The notes under the pieces were generated by a model that did no database searches, was not told where the DNA came from, and saw nothing but the letters and a program-made list of their open reading frames with translations. From positions 11,816-75,815 of the forward strand of contig JANLVJ010000073.1 in NCBI GenBank assembly GCA_031363945.1: DNA of 64,000 bases, given 5' to 3'. The translations under genes and the position numbers were made by a program. Shown here one piece after another: positions 1-8,489 of the stretch (the first letter of the stretch is position 1; every line of letters begins with the position of its first letter). This DNA comes from JANLVJ01 sp031363945. GTDB taxonomy: Bacteria; Bacteroidota; Bacteroidia; Sphingobacteriales; Sphingobacteriaceae.

Positions 1-57
1 ATGGCAAGCTATATTAGCGGTCAGGTTATTACTGTATGTGGCGGACTGCTAACATGA
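1..57 (+). CDS. 3' end of short-chain dehydrogenase/reductase (partial)
   Basis: Frame 1 is open from the window edge to a TGA at 55-57 and encodes the last 18 residues of a protein. The motif SYISGQVITVCGGLL matches the C-terminus of classical SDR enzymes of the FabG type, where a G-Q-x-I-x-V-x-G-G segment closes the Rossmann fold next to the substrate pocket. The catalytic Ser-Tyr-Lys and the nucleotide site lie outside the window, so the substrate cannot be named. The next gene starts 48 bases downstream on the same strand. The family call is an inference from a short tail. Confidence 0.6.
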   Translation: MASYISGQVITVCGGLLT

Positions 58-105
58 CAATAGCAGTTGCTTAATTAAGAAGCATAAATAAATACCTGGA
101 TACCG

Positions 106-2181
106 ATGACACTCGTATTTAATTCGCTATCACCCTGGTATTTTCTATTTTGTATTCTTGGAGGGCTGGCTTATGCCAGTTTTTTATACACGAGAAATCA
201 AAATTTTTCAAAACCGGTAAGGATAAGCCTTGCAACCTTACGGGTAGTTGTAATTACTTTGCTGCTTGTTTTAATACTTAATCCATTGTTTAAGAATAGT
301 GAGGTTAAGCTTGAAAAGCCTGTGCTTGTTATTGCCCAGGATCATTCATCATCTATAAATACAGCCCTTCATAAAGGCTCAGCAAATGCCTATCAGCAGG
401 CAATGCTCGGTCTTGAAAAGCAGCTTGGTCAGCATTATTCAGTTAAATCATATTCATTTGGCACCTCTCTTCGTAAGGGGCTTGATTTTCATTATACTGA
501 CAAGGCAACTGATTTTTCTTCACTCCTGGCAGAATTAGCAAAAAAATATGAAAATCAAAACCTCGGCGCGGTTATCGTAGCATCTGACGGCATCTATAAC
601 CGGGGACCTGATCCGGTTTATGCTATAAAAAACTTTCATGCTCCTTTTTACACGATCGCTCTCGGTGATTCAATCCAGGCAAAAGATCTGGCTATAGATG
701 ATGTAGAATATAATAACCTGGTTTATCAGGGTGATAAATTTCAATTAAAAGTTAATATCGAGGCGCATCAATTACAGGGTCGGTCAAGCAGAATAACAGT
801 CAGATCAGCAGGTATAGTGCTTTATTCAAGCCCAATAAGTATTAAATCTTCACATTTCATTAGTCAGATTCCGCTTTTTCTTGATGCAGCTAGTCAGGGA
901 TTCAAAAAAATTACGGTAACCCTTGACCCTGTTGCGGGAGAAGTAACATTGAAAAATAATGAGAAGACTATAGTGGTAGAAGTTATCAAGGGGAAGCTTA
1001 AAATCTTGCTTGTTTCAGGTTCACCTCATCCGGATCTATCTGCAATAAAGCAGGCGATGGAGACCTTTAGAAATGATGAGGTTGTACTGAAAACAGCTTC
1101 AGAACCAAGTGATATTGATACAAAAGGCTATGATCTGATAATTTTAGATCAGCTTCCATCTTTTACCTCACCTGTCAGTCATGGTTGGTCAACAATTATT
1201 GATGGCAGTATACCAGTCTGGTTCATTGTTGGAAGTCAGACCGATGTCGTAAAATTAAACGCAATTCAGAAAGGAATATTTATAACCCCAGGAGCAGAGT
1301 TATCATCAGAGCTACCTGCTCAGGTATCACCAAATTTTAATGCCTTTGTAATAAGCGATTCGTTGAAATCATCAATAAATCAGTTTCCACCCTTGGTTGG
1401 TCCGTCAGCATACCAGGTTTTCAACGCATCGGCAGTTGTCGTCAGCCAGCCCCAGCAAAATGTGCTTAAAGCCCAGCCATTATTCTTTGTCACTGAACTT
1501 AATGATCACAAAACAGGTTATCTGATGGGTTCTGGTATCTGGCGCTGGAGACTGACAGATTTTGAGAGGAATAACAACCATCATGCTACAAATGAGCTTT
1601 TTGGCAAATTCGTGCAGTTTTTGACCGCCAAGGAAGATAAACGCCGGTTTAGAATCAGTATGCCCGAACGCATTCTAAATGAAGATGTTCCAATTATTTT
1701 CGATGGGTTTCTCTTTAATGAGAGTTATGAACCTGTCACAAGTGCCGACGTGATGCTTGAGGCCATTAATAGTTCGGGAAAAACGTACCGCTTTGTATTT
1801 ACGAAAAGCAGCAGTTCTTACAGACTGGAAATTGCCAGCCTTCCTGCGGGTGATTACTCTTATCATGCTTCAGTCACTGGCATGCCAAAACTCGAAGCAT
1901 CTGGCAAATTTATAATCAAGGCCCTGCTCTTAGAAGAATTGAGCCTGACTGCAAATCATAATTTACTCTATCAGCTTGCCTTCAAAACTGGGGGCAAAAT
2001 GGTTTATCCTGCTACAATTAATTCTTTACCTGACTTGATTCAGCACAATGATCTTATAAAAATGCAGAGTCATGAAGTTCGTTCAGTCAGTGAATTCATC
2101 TCGATCAGGCTTTTGGCTTTTATACTGCTGTTATTCCTGTCTTTGGAATGGGGAATCAGAAAATGGAATGGGGTATACTAG
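106..2181 (+). CDS. Membrane-anchored vWA-like protein of unknown function
   Basis: 691 residues. Two N-terminal hydrophobic segments (about 8-27 and 40-62) precede a region resembling a von Willebrand A fold: a D-H-S-S-S stretch near residue 80 recalls the MIDAS DxSxS motif, and A-S-D-G near residue 165 recalls the second metal-binding loop. A beta-rich part follows (about 210-290), then a glutamine-amidotransferase-like Rossmann segment beginning KILLVSGSPHPD near 302. A last membrane helix lies at about 667-685. This plan (TM, vWA, GATase-like, TM) is common among uncharacterised Bacteroidota membrane proteins related to the Bat/DUF4159 group; the exact role is unknown. The stop codon overlaps the convergent stop of the ftsB-like gene in a shared CTAG. 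Confidence 0.7.
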   Translation: MTLVFNSLSPWYFLFCILGGLAYASFLYTRNQNFSKPVRISLATLRVVVITLLLVLILNPLFKNSEVKLEKPVLVIAQDHSSSINTALHKGSANAYQQAMLGLEKQLGQHYSVKSYSFGTSLRKGLDFHYTDKATDFSSLLAELAKKYENQNLGAVIVASDGIYNRGPDPVYAIKNFHAPFYTIALGDSIQAKDLAIDDVEYNNLVYQGDKFQLKVNIEAHQLQGRSSRITVRSAGIVLYSSPISIKSSHFISQIPLFLDAASQGFKKITVTLDPVAGEVTLKNNEKTIVVEVIKGKLKILLVSGSPHPDLSAIKQAMETFRNDEVVLKTASEPSDIDTKGYDLIILDQLPSFTSPVSHGWSTIIDGSIPVWFIVGSQTDVVKLNAIQKGIFITPGAELSSELPAQVSPNFNAFVISDSLKSSINQFPPLVGPSAYQVFNASAVVVSQPQQNVLKAQPLFFVTELNDHKTGYLMGSGIWRWRLTDFERNNNHHATNELFGKFVQFLTAKEDKRRFRISMPERILNEDVPIIFDGFLFNESYEPVTSADVMLEAINSSGKTYRFVFTKSSSSYRLEIASLPAGDYSYHASVTGMPKLEASGKFIIKALLLEELSLTANHNLLYQLAFKTGGKMVYPATINSLPDLIQHNDLIKMQSHEVRSVSEFISIRLLAFILLLFLSLEWGIRKWNGVY

Positions 2182-2522
2182 AAAAATGCTTTAATCTTTT
2201 TGAAGAATGTTGGTTTTTCCTGAACAGGAGCCTTTTCATTAATAATAACGAAAACTTCCTCATTATCTTTCTTCATCAGGTATTTTTCCCGGGCTAGTTT
2301 TTCAAGTTTAGCCTTATCAATAGAAATATCAGCCAGGTTCTTTTTAATGTCTGCCGTCTGTTTAATAAAATAAGCCTTTTCTTTTTGCAAGGTGGCAATT
2401 TGATTTTTTTGGCTTAGCTGACTGAAAAAATCATCCTTATCTAAAAAGCCCATCCAGACTACAAAACAAATCGCTGTTAATATATACCTGTTTTTTAGAA
2501 GGATCAAAATTGATTGATACAT
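2178..2522 (-). CDS. ftsB: FtsB/DivIC-type septum formation initiator
   Basis: About 114 residues from the ATG at 2522 (an earlier in-frame ATG at 2543 would add seven). One membrane helix (ILTAICFVVWMGF) is followed by a coiled coil (about 40-85) and the family hallmark A-R-E-K-Y-L-M-K-K-x-x-E-E-V-F-V-I. Proteins of this family bind FtsL and FtsQ in the periplasm and help assemble and activate the divisome. The start was chosen so that a short cytoplasmic stub precedes the helix, as is usual. In many bacteria the gene directly follows eno; here eno lies about 7 kb away with an efflux operon between them. Function is inferred from the family. Confidence 0.85.
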   Translation of the reverse strand: MYQSILILLKNRYILTAICFVVWMGFLDKDDFFSQLSQKNQIATLQKEKAYFIKQTADIKKNLADISIDKAKLEKLAREKYLMKKDNEEVFVIINEKAPVQEKPTFFKKIKAFF

Positions 2523-2652
2523 ACTGCAAAGATTGTTAAACAAATATTAGTAATTAGAATTTAATATCTGGTAAAACTGTGAAAAATCATTGAGTTACTG
2601 ATAACTAAGGTTCATAACCCCAATAATTTAACCCCTGACCCATTAAACTTAT

Positions 2653-3144
2653 TTATTTAACGATGCCAATAGATTTGCTCAGGGGCAGACGGTAAAAATC
2701 CATCGTCTGGGAGATAAATTTAAAGTGCCAGTATCCTTTTACTCTTAATGTATTGGGCGAGGTCAAATATGCGTATGAATCCCATTCTCGGCCAGTACGT
2801 GCATCATAAATAATCCCGTTTTCATAAGTCGAAGTTCTTTTTACATACGTCAGGTTACGAACAACTTCTAATCCTAAAATATGCCTCGTTCTAAGAGCTG
2901 GCACTTGATTGTATTTATCAAGCCTTGATTTCATATCACGGGTTTTATCATCGCTATCATTAAACCACAGAATACGGGCATTATATTCATTCCCGGTTTT
3001 ATATACAAGCACAATAAGGTTTTTTTTTGCAACTATCCATTCTCCTGTTATAGGCTCAGTAAACTTTTGCTGCCCAAAAGCAGTAACGCCTGAAAGCAGC
3101 ACAATAAGTAAGATCGTAATCAGTAAGGCTTTTTTTTCTGGCAT
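2653..3144 (-). CDS. Secreted DUF2147 protein
   Basis: 163 residues from the ATG at 3144 (the upstream extension to 3186 adds 14 residues without signal-peptide character). The N-terminus MPEKKALLITILLIVLLSG...FGQQ is a typical Sec signal peptide. The mature part shows the DUF2147 pattern: G-E-W near the start, V-Y-K-T-G-N-E-Y-x-A-R-I-L-W-F, a central L-G-L-E-V-V, then G-I-I-Y-D-A-R-T-G-R-E-W and L-R-V-K-G-Y-W-H-F. DUF2147 is a small beta-barrel-like domain of unknown function exported to the periplasm. It lies upstream of ftsB on the same strand and divergent from the efflux operon. A TATTATTTG about 11-19 bases before the start is a weak candidate -7 element. Confidence 0.75.
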   Translation of the reverse strand: MPEKKALLITILLIVLLSGVTAFGQQKFTEPITGEWIVAKKNLIVLVYKTGNEYNARILWFNDSDDKTRDMKSRLDKYNQVPALRTRHILGLEVVRNLTYVKRTSTYENGIIYDARTGREWDSYAYLTSPNTLRVKGYWHFKFISQTMDFYRLPLSKSIGIVK

Positions 3145-3244
3145 TGAGTTAAAACAAATAATACGGTACAAGTTTGATCTCGGCACTAAATCTTCGAAAT
3201 TTACATAGTGATTTTATAATAATGTAAACACAGTTATTCTTTAA

Positions 3245-3252
3245 TATCTTTG
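3245..3252 (+). promoter_or_regulatory. Candidate -7 element for the first RND efflux operon
   Basis: TATCTTTG is an exact match to the Bacteroidota -7 consensus TAnnTTTG. Transcription would begin around 3256-3260, only a few bases before the ATG at 3265, giving a near-leaderless message for the small membrane protein that opens the operon. No clear TTTG -33 element is seen at the usual distance, so this is a motif-based call. Confidence 0.45.
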
Positions 3253-3264
3253 CGGCAGAATAAT

Positions 3265-3729
3265 ATGACTGATTATCTAAAAATATGCGAATTAAGAAAG
3301 GCAGCGTTGCTTTTTATCTCCGCATTTTATTTTATTTTTTCTATAAGCTTTCTTTTCTTTCAACAGTCAAAGAATTCACTCTCTTTCAGAACCGGACAAT
3401 TATCTTCACAGCCTGACATTTCTTTAAATAAAACAAACCTGTTTACAGCTTCTGTAATCTTTACAGATGCAGAAAGTTTAGTTTCAAAATCACAGCATGG
3501 TTTAACTTCATCTGTCAGCAATGTATCAGTTCATAAGGTTTATCGCCACCGTCAGCGGTATGATTTAGGAAGCCGCAGCCAGTACTCAAAAATGTTGCTG
3601 TTTGCTGTTTTCGTTCTTTTTGCTCCTTTAATTCTAGCGATCAATAATCTCATACATCGTAACAATCACTTCTTTTCATTATTTGTTTCTTTCCCGTTTT
3701 TTCTCTCTATTACGAGTCTTCGTATCTGA
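3265..3729 (+). CDS. Small membrane protein of unknown function upstream of efflux genes
   Basis: 154 residues from the ATG at 3265; an in-frame TTG at 3250 overlaps the candidate -7 element and is an unlikely start. A hydrophobic segment near the N-terminus (about 12-31), a polar middle rich in Ser, Gln and Asn, a basic patch H-K-V-Y-R-H-R-Q-R-Y-D-L-G, and two more hydrophobic stretches (about 107-125 and 131-150) suggest an inner-membrane protein with a periplasmic loop. No family is recognised. It precedes the TolC gene by 114 bases in the same direction and so is probably the first cistron of the efflux operon. Short ORFs of this kind before CzcCBA/TolC operons occur in Bacteroidota (recollection, not checked). 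Confidence 0.45.
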   Translation: MTDYLKICELRKAALLFISAFYFIFSISFLFFQQSKNSLSFRTGQLSSQPDISLNKTNLFTASVIFTDAESLVSKSQHGLTSSVSNVSVHKVYRHRQRYDLGSRSQYSKMLLFAVFVLFAPLILAINNLIHRNNHFFSLFVSFPFFLSITSLRI

Positions 3730-3843
3730 TGCTTCTGTCCTGTTTAATTTAAAACAGTGATTAAACATCATCATTCTCTAATCATCCACTTTTTGATGTA
3801 GGTGGTCTCAATTCCTATTTTTTCTGCTTAAATATCATCATTC

Positions 3844-5232
3844 ATGAAAGGTTTTAAAGAACTCCTTTTAGGCGTAATGTTATCATTCCCGATAGTATCT
3901 TATGCCCAGATTACCGAAAAGCCGGTACATCTACTAAATCTATTGCAGCAGGTGCATCTGCATGCTCCTCAACTAAAGACCGATTCTGCAGCCATTTTAA
4001 TTCGCCGGGCTGAAGCAAATGAGGTAAAATCTGCTTGGCTCCCTGATTTAAAACTGAGCTACCAGGCTGATCTGGGAACAAATAATAATGTTGCTGGCCC
4101 TTATTTTGGTTTCGGTATGGTTCCATCAGACTCAAGGGGTGTGCGTACTAATTCAAATTCCAATACGGCACTTGCTAATCTTGGAATCGCATCCCTTGAC
4201 TGGGAAGTTTATAATTTTGGTGCGTATCATGCCCAGAATCAGCTTGCTGCATCAAGGGTTCGGGTCGATGAAGCTTATTTCCAGCAATCCAAATACCAGC
4301 TTGATGGTTTTGCCATCAGCCACTATTTGCAACTACTGCGCCTTTATGAGTTTCTGTCCATTCAGAAACAAAATATCGCCAGAAACCAGCAAATAATACA
4401 TACAATCGTTGTTCTTGCCAGAAGTGGTTTACGTGCTGGAATAGATACAAGCATAGCTGGTGCAGAATTATCAAAAGCAAAACTTGTTTATATTGAACTG
4501 GATAATGTCTATAAGAATGAACAGCAAAATCTGGCCTTAATTACCGGACTTCCATCTCAAAACATTCAGCCTGATACAACCCTTGAAAATCAGTTAATGG
4601 GTAAATCATTTTATTTTACCTCTCTGGGTGCAGATAGTTCAAATCATCCACTAATTGCCTATTATAGAAGCCGGTACCAGCAAAGTCAGGCAGTTGAACA
4701 ACTTACCAGAAAGAGTTATAATCCTAAGATCTCTATTGAAGCTGCAGCCTGGGGGCGGGGTTCAAGTATCGATGCCCATGATCAGTTCAATAGTTTCAAT
4801 ACCGGTTGGGGTTTTAACCGCTCAAACTATCTCGTAGGACTAGCCCTGTCATATAATCTGACTGATTTAAAGCGCAGGCAATTAAAATTAAAAACCAGAA
4901 AATTAGCCAGCAGCTACGCCTTGAAGCAACTTGATGAGCAAAAGGCAAGTCTTTCGGCTAGCAGTAATGAGGCAAGTACAGAACTTACAACTTCTATGAG
5001 CCGCCTTGATGAAATACCCGTACAGCTCAAAGCTGCACAAGATGCGTACCGGCAGAAATTCTCACTTTATAAAAACGGCCTGACCGATATCATTGAACTC
5101 GACGCATCTCTGAATGTGCTCTACAGGGCAGAAAATGATTATTCACGTGCTAAAAATCAGTTTGCCTTTGCCTTGTTTCAAAAGGCAATCACAGAAAACC
5201 AACTAGCCAAATTGTTAAATCTTTTAAATTAA
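3844..5232 (+). CDS. TolC-family outer-membrane efflux protein
   Basis: 462 residues. The first 22 residues (MKGFKELLLGVMLSFPIVSYAQ) form a signal peptide ending in A-Q. Two internally related halves rich in Leu, Gln and Ala follow, typical of the OEP/TolC fold: long helices (E-A-N-E-V-K-S-A-W-L-P-D-L-K-L-S-Y near 62-80; A-Y-R-Q-K-F-S-L-Y-K-N-G-L-T-D near 400) flank beta strands. TolC-like trimers make the outer-membrane barrel and periplasmic tunnel through which an inner-membrane pump expels its substrate. The gene ends five bases before the pump gene, and the adaptor gene overlaps the pump, so the three form one tripartite operon in the order OMF-pump-adaptor. Confidence 0.9.
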   Translation: MKGFKELLLGVMLSFPIVSYAQITEKPVHLLNLLQQVHLHAPQLKTDSAAILIRRAEANEVKSAWLPDLKLSYQADLGTNNNVAGPYFGFGMVPSDSRGVRTNSNSNTALANLGIASLDWEVYNFGAYHAQNQLAASRVRVDEAYFQQSKYQLDGFAISHYLQLLRLYEFLSIQKQNIARNQQIIHTIVVLARSGLRAGIDTSIAGAELSKAKLVYIELDNVYKNEQQNLALITGLPSQNIQPDTTLENQLMGKSFYFTSLGADSSNHPLIAYYRSRYQQSQAVEQLTRKSYNPKISIEAAAWGRGSSIDAHDQFNSFNTGWGFNRSNYLVGLALSYNLTDLKRRQLKLKTRKLASSYALKQLDEQKASLSASSNEASTELTTSMSRLDEIPVQLKAAQDAYRQKFSLYKNGLTDIIELDASLNVLYRAENDYSRAKNQFAFALFQKAITENQLAKLLNLLN

Positions 5233-5237
5233 TTTCT

Positions 5238-8200
5238 ATGTCAATGGTCACAATGGCTTTAAAAAAACCAATTACCATCGTTGTTATCGTGCTAAGCCTA
5301 CTGATTTTTTCAGTGTTGAGTGCAATAAATATTCCGATTGATATATTTCCAGCCTTAAATCAGCCAACTATTTATGTTATAGAATCATATGGGGGTATGT
5401 CTCCACAACAAATGGAGGGTTTTTTCTCAACCAGTATGCAGGATCAGTTCTTGTATGTAAATGGGGTAAAGTCTATCGTTAGTAAGAATATACAGGGATT
5501 AACGATTTTAAAAATAAGCTTTTACGAGAGTACAAACATGGCCGAGGCTTCGGCCCAGGTAGCCTTACAGGTAAATCGGGTAATGAAGTTTTTTCCTCCC
5601 GGAGCCTTGCCTCCTCAGGTAGTCAGGTTTGACGCCTCATCATTACCTGTCGGTCAGCTGGTGCTATCTAGTAAATCAAGAAATCTGAAAGAGATTTCAG
5701 ATATGGCAGCAACCCGTATCAGGCCAATGTTTGCTTCTGTACCAGGTCTTAGTGCACCGCCACCCTTTGGTGCAAATGCCAGAACGATCACTGTAAATAT
5801 AGATCCATCAAAGCTAAGAAGCTATAATCTTACTCCTGATCAGGTTGTTGAAGCCCTGTCCAAATTCAATGTGATGGCACCCTCGGGCGATCTGCGTCTG
5901 AATAATACCATGTACCTGACCACCATGAATTCTCAGGTCAGAAAGGCCGATGAGTTTGCCAATATTCCTGTTATAACGGTGAAAGGTGTTCCTGTCTATG
6001 TCAAAGATCTGGCAAGTGTAGCTGATGCAGCTGACGTTACAGTTGATTATGCCCTGATTAATGGGAAGCGGTCAGTATATATTCCTGTTGTAAAAACAGC
6101 TGATGCCTCTACCTGGTCTGTTGTTCAAAATCTAAAAAGTAAGCTACCAGAAATGCAAAGCCTATTGCCGGATGATGTCAAGCTCTCTTATGAGTTTGAT
6201 CAGTCGGTGTTCGTAATAAATGCAGTCAAGAGTCTGATTACTGAAGGGGGATTAGGTGCATTACTTACAGGTCTGATGGTATTGCTATTTTTAGGTGATC
6301 TCAGAAGTAGCCTGATTGTGGTAATTACTATACCTGTATCGATTTTGATCGGAGTGCTTTTACTGGGGCTTGCCGGGCAAACCATAAATATCATGACCCT
6401 TAGTGGCCTGGCCCTGGCAATTGGGATCCTGGTAGATCAGGCGACTGTCACCATAGAAAACATTCACCAGCACCTTGAAATGGGTAAAAGTAAGAAACAG
6501 GCAATATTTGATGCCTGTGAAGAAATTGCCTTTCCTTTATTGCTGATATTGCTCTGTATTCTGGCAGTTTTTGCTCCGTCTATATTAATGAACGGGATTC
6601 CCAAGGCCATGTTTCTGCCCTTATCTCTGTCAATTGGCTTTACGATGATTGTATCCTTTATTGTAGCACAAACACTGGTGCCGGTCTTGAGTAACTGGAT
6701 GATTAAAGCTGATAAATACCAGCACTATCATCATGACAGGCCCCATGCTCATGCTGCCAATGCTTTTGATGCTGACGAAGAAGAGCAGGTTGAAATGCAT
6801 GCCAGGGAAGAAAAAAAGGAGCCAGAAAAAAATAACTTTTTTGAGAAAGTAAAAATAGCCTACCTGAATGTTCTTACCCGCTGGATGCCTTACAGGAAAA
6901 TAATTGTATCAGTATATCTTATTTCGGTACTTTGCCTTGTAGCCTGGGCTTTTCTCTCGATTGGAAAAGACATGATGCCAAGACTCAATAACGGGCAGTT
7001 TCAGTTACGTATAAAAGAACCAGACGGCACCCGGCTTGAACGAACCGAAGAGAAAATGACCCAGGTACTGAGAATCATTGACAGTACTTCAGGTCATCAT
7101 GTGAAGATTACCTCATCTTATGTGGGCATGATCCCAAGTAGTTATGGTACGAGTAACCTCTATATTTTTAATACCGGAACAAACGAAGCCGTAGTGCAGG
7201 TAAATCTGGATGATGACTATAAGGTTAAGATGGATGAGTTCAAAGACGCTCTGCGCAAGAATATTGCACGGACTATACCTGATCTTCGGGTAAGTTTTGA
7301 ACCGATTGACATGACCGAGAAAATCATGAGTGAAGGGGCAGCCAGCCCGATTGAAGTCAGGGTAGCAGGTAAGGATATGAGTCAGATTAAGACTATCGCT
7401 GAGCGCCTGGTTCAGAAAATGCAGAAAATCCCTTATCTGCGCGATGTGCAAATTGCCCAGCCCTTGAATGTACCTGTCATCAGCATTCATTTAGACCGAC
7501 TGAAAGCTGCTCAGCTTGGGCTGAATGTTGATCAGATCGCAAAATCTGTTACCGCCAGTACGTCATCAAGCCGCTTTACAGAAAAGAACCTCTGGCTTGA
7601 TGAGAAATCAGCCTATACCTATCAGGTGCAGGTTGAGGTGCCTGAATATGTCATGAACTCACTTGATGAGCTGAAAGAAGTACCTCTGGTAAAAGGTCAG
7701 GCTATACCTTCACTGGGTGATATTGCTGATTTCAAAGTTATTTACGTACCGGGTGAATATGATCGTAGCGGGCCCAGAAGATTTCTGACAGTTGGAGCAA
7801 ATATTGATAAAAAAGATCTTGGCACTGCATCTGCAGCTGTTAAACTAGCCATCAGTTCATTGGGACCCCTTCCCAGGGGTTTGGTCACAGAGATGAAGGG
7901 GATGTCTAATTTGCTGACAGATACATTTAGTAGTTTACAGAATGGGCTCTTGTTTGCCATTTTGGTGATCTTTTTATTACTGGCAGCGAATTACCAGTCT
8001 TTCAGATTGTCTCTGACAGTTTTATCGACTATTCCTGCAGTAATTCTTGGATCACTTGCTGCGTTACATTTGACAAGTTCAACCTTGAATCTTCAATCTT
8101 ATATGGGTATGATTATGTCAACCGGGGTATCTGTTGCTAATGCGATTCTGATTGTCACCAATGCTGAAAAACTACGGCTTGACTATAAAGATGCCGGCAG

Positions 8201-8489
8201 GGCTGCCCTCACAAGTGGCTCAATCAGGCTCAGGCCAATTCTTATGACCAGTATTGCCATGATTGCAGGCATGATTCCCATGGCTTCCGGTATGGGTGAA
8301 GCTGGTGAACAGACAGCCCCACTGGGCCGGGCTGTGATCGGGGGCTTATTTGCTTCTACGCTTGCCGCTCTTTTTATTTTACCACTGGTCTTTTCAATGA
8401 TCCAGGAAAAAACAACTTATATCTCTCCCTCACTCATGCCTGAAGATGATCTATCAGCGCAGCCAATACTTGAACATCATGAACTTTGA
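5238..8489 (+). CDS. RND efflux pump with histidine-rich cytoplasmic loop
   Basis: 1083 residues with the RND layout: TM1 near 12-30, a large periplasmic domain, TM2-6 (about 335-495), a central loop, TM7 near 560, a second periplasmic domain and TM8-12 (about 880-1050). It powers export by proton antiport across the inner membrane. The proton-relay region is unusual: TM4 reads A-I-G-I-L-V-D-Q-A-T-V, one acidic residue where AcrB has two, and TM10 reads S-V-A-N-A-I-L-I-V where AcrB has a lysine. The loop between TM6 and TM7 (about 495-535) is rich in His and acidic residues (H-Y-H-H-D-R-P-H-A-H), suggesting metal binding. Drug or metal specificity cannot be settled from sequence. Confidence 0.9.
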   Translation: MSMVTMALKKPITIVVIVLSLLIFSVLSAINIPIDIFPALNQPTIYVIESYGGMSPQQMEGFFSTSMQDQFLYVNGVKSIVSKNIQGLTILKISFYESTNMAEASAQVALQVNRVMKFFPPGALPPQVVRFDASSLPVGQLVLSSKSRNLKEISDMAATRIRPMFASVPGLSAPPPFGANARTITVNIDPSKLRSYNLTPDQVVEALSKFNVMAPSGDLRLNNTMYLTTMNSQVRKADEFANIPVITVKGVPVYVKDLASVADAADVTVDYALINGKRSVYIPVVKTADASTWSVVQNLKSKLPEMQSLLPDDVKLSYEFDQSVFVINAVKSLITEGGLGALLTGLMVLLFLGDLRSSLIVVITIPVSILIGVLLLGLAGQTINIMTLSGLALAIGILVDQATVTIENIHQHLEMGKSKKQAIFDACEEIAFPLLLILLCILAVFAPSILMNGIPKAMFLPLSLSIGFTMIVSFIVAQTLVPVLSNWMIKADKYQHYHHDRPHAHAANAFDADEEEQVEMHAREEKKEPEKNNFFEKVKIAYLNVLTRWMPYRKIIVSVYLISVLCLVAWAFLSIGKDMMPRLNNGQFQLRIKEPDGTRLERTEEKMTQVLRIIDSTSGHHVKITSSYVGMIPSSYGTSNLYIFNTGTNEAVVQVNLDDDYKVKMDEFKDALRKNIARTIPDLRVSFEPIDMTEKIMSEGAASPIEVRVAGKDMSQIKTIAERLVQKMQKIPYLRDVQIAQPLNVPVISIHLDRLKAAQLGLNVDQIAKSVTASTSSSRFTEKNLWLDEKSAYTYQVQVEVPEYVMNSLDELKEVPLVKGQAIPSLGDIADFKVIYVPGEYDRSGPRRFLTVGANIDKKDLGTASAAVKLAISSLGPLPRGLVTEMKGMSNLLTDTFSSLQNGLLFAILVIFLLLAANYQSFRLSLTVLSTIPAVILGSLAALHLTSSTLNLQSYMGMIMSTGVSVANAILIVTNAEKLRLDYKDAGRAALTSGSIRLRPILMTSIAMIAGMIPMASGMGEAGEQTAPLGRAVIGGLFASTLAALFILPLVFSMIQEKTTYISPSLMPEDDLSAQPILEHHEL

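Noticed and set aside
2909..3208. Plus-strand 99-codon ORF opposite the DUF2147 gene
   Set aside because: The minus-strand frame has a signal peptide and a family match, so this is its shadow.
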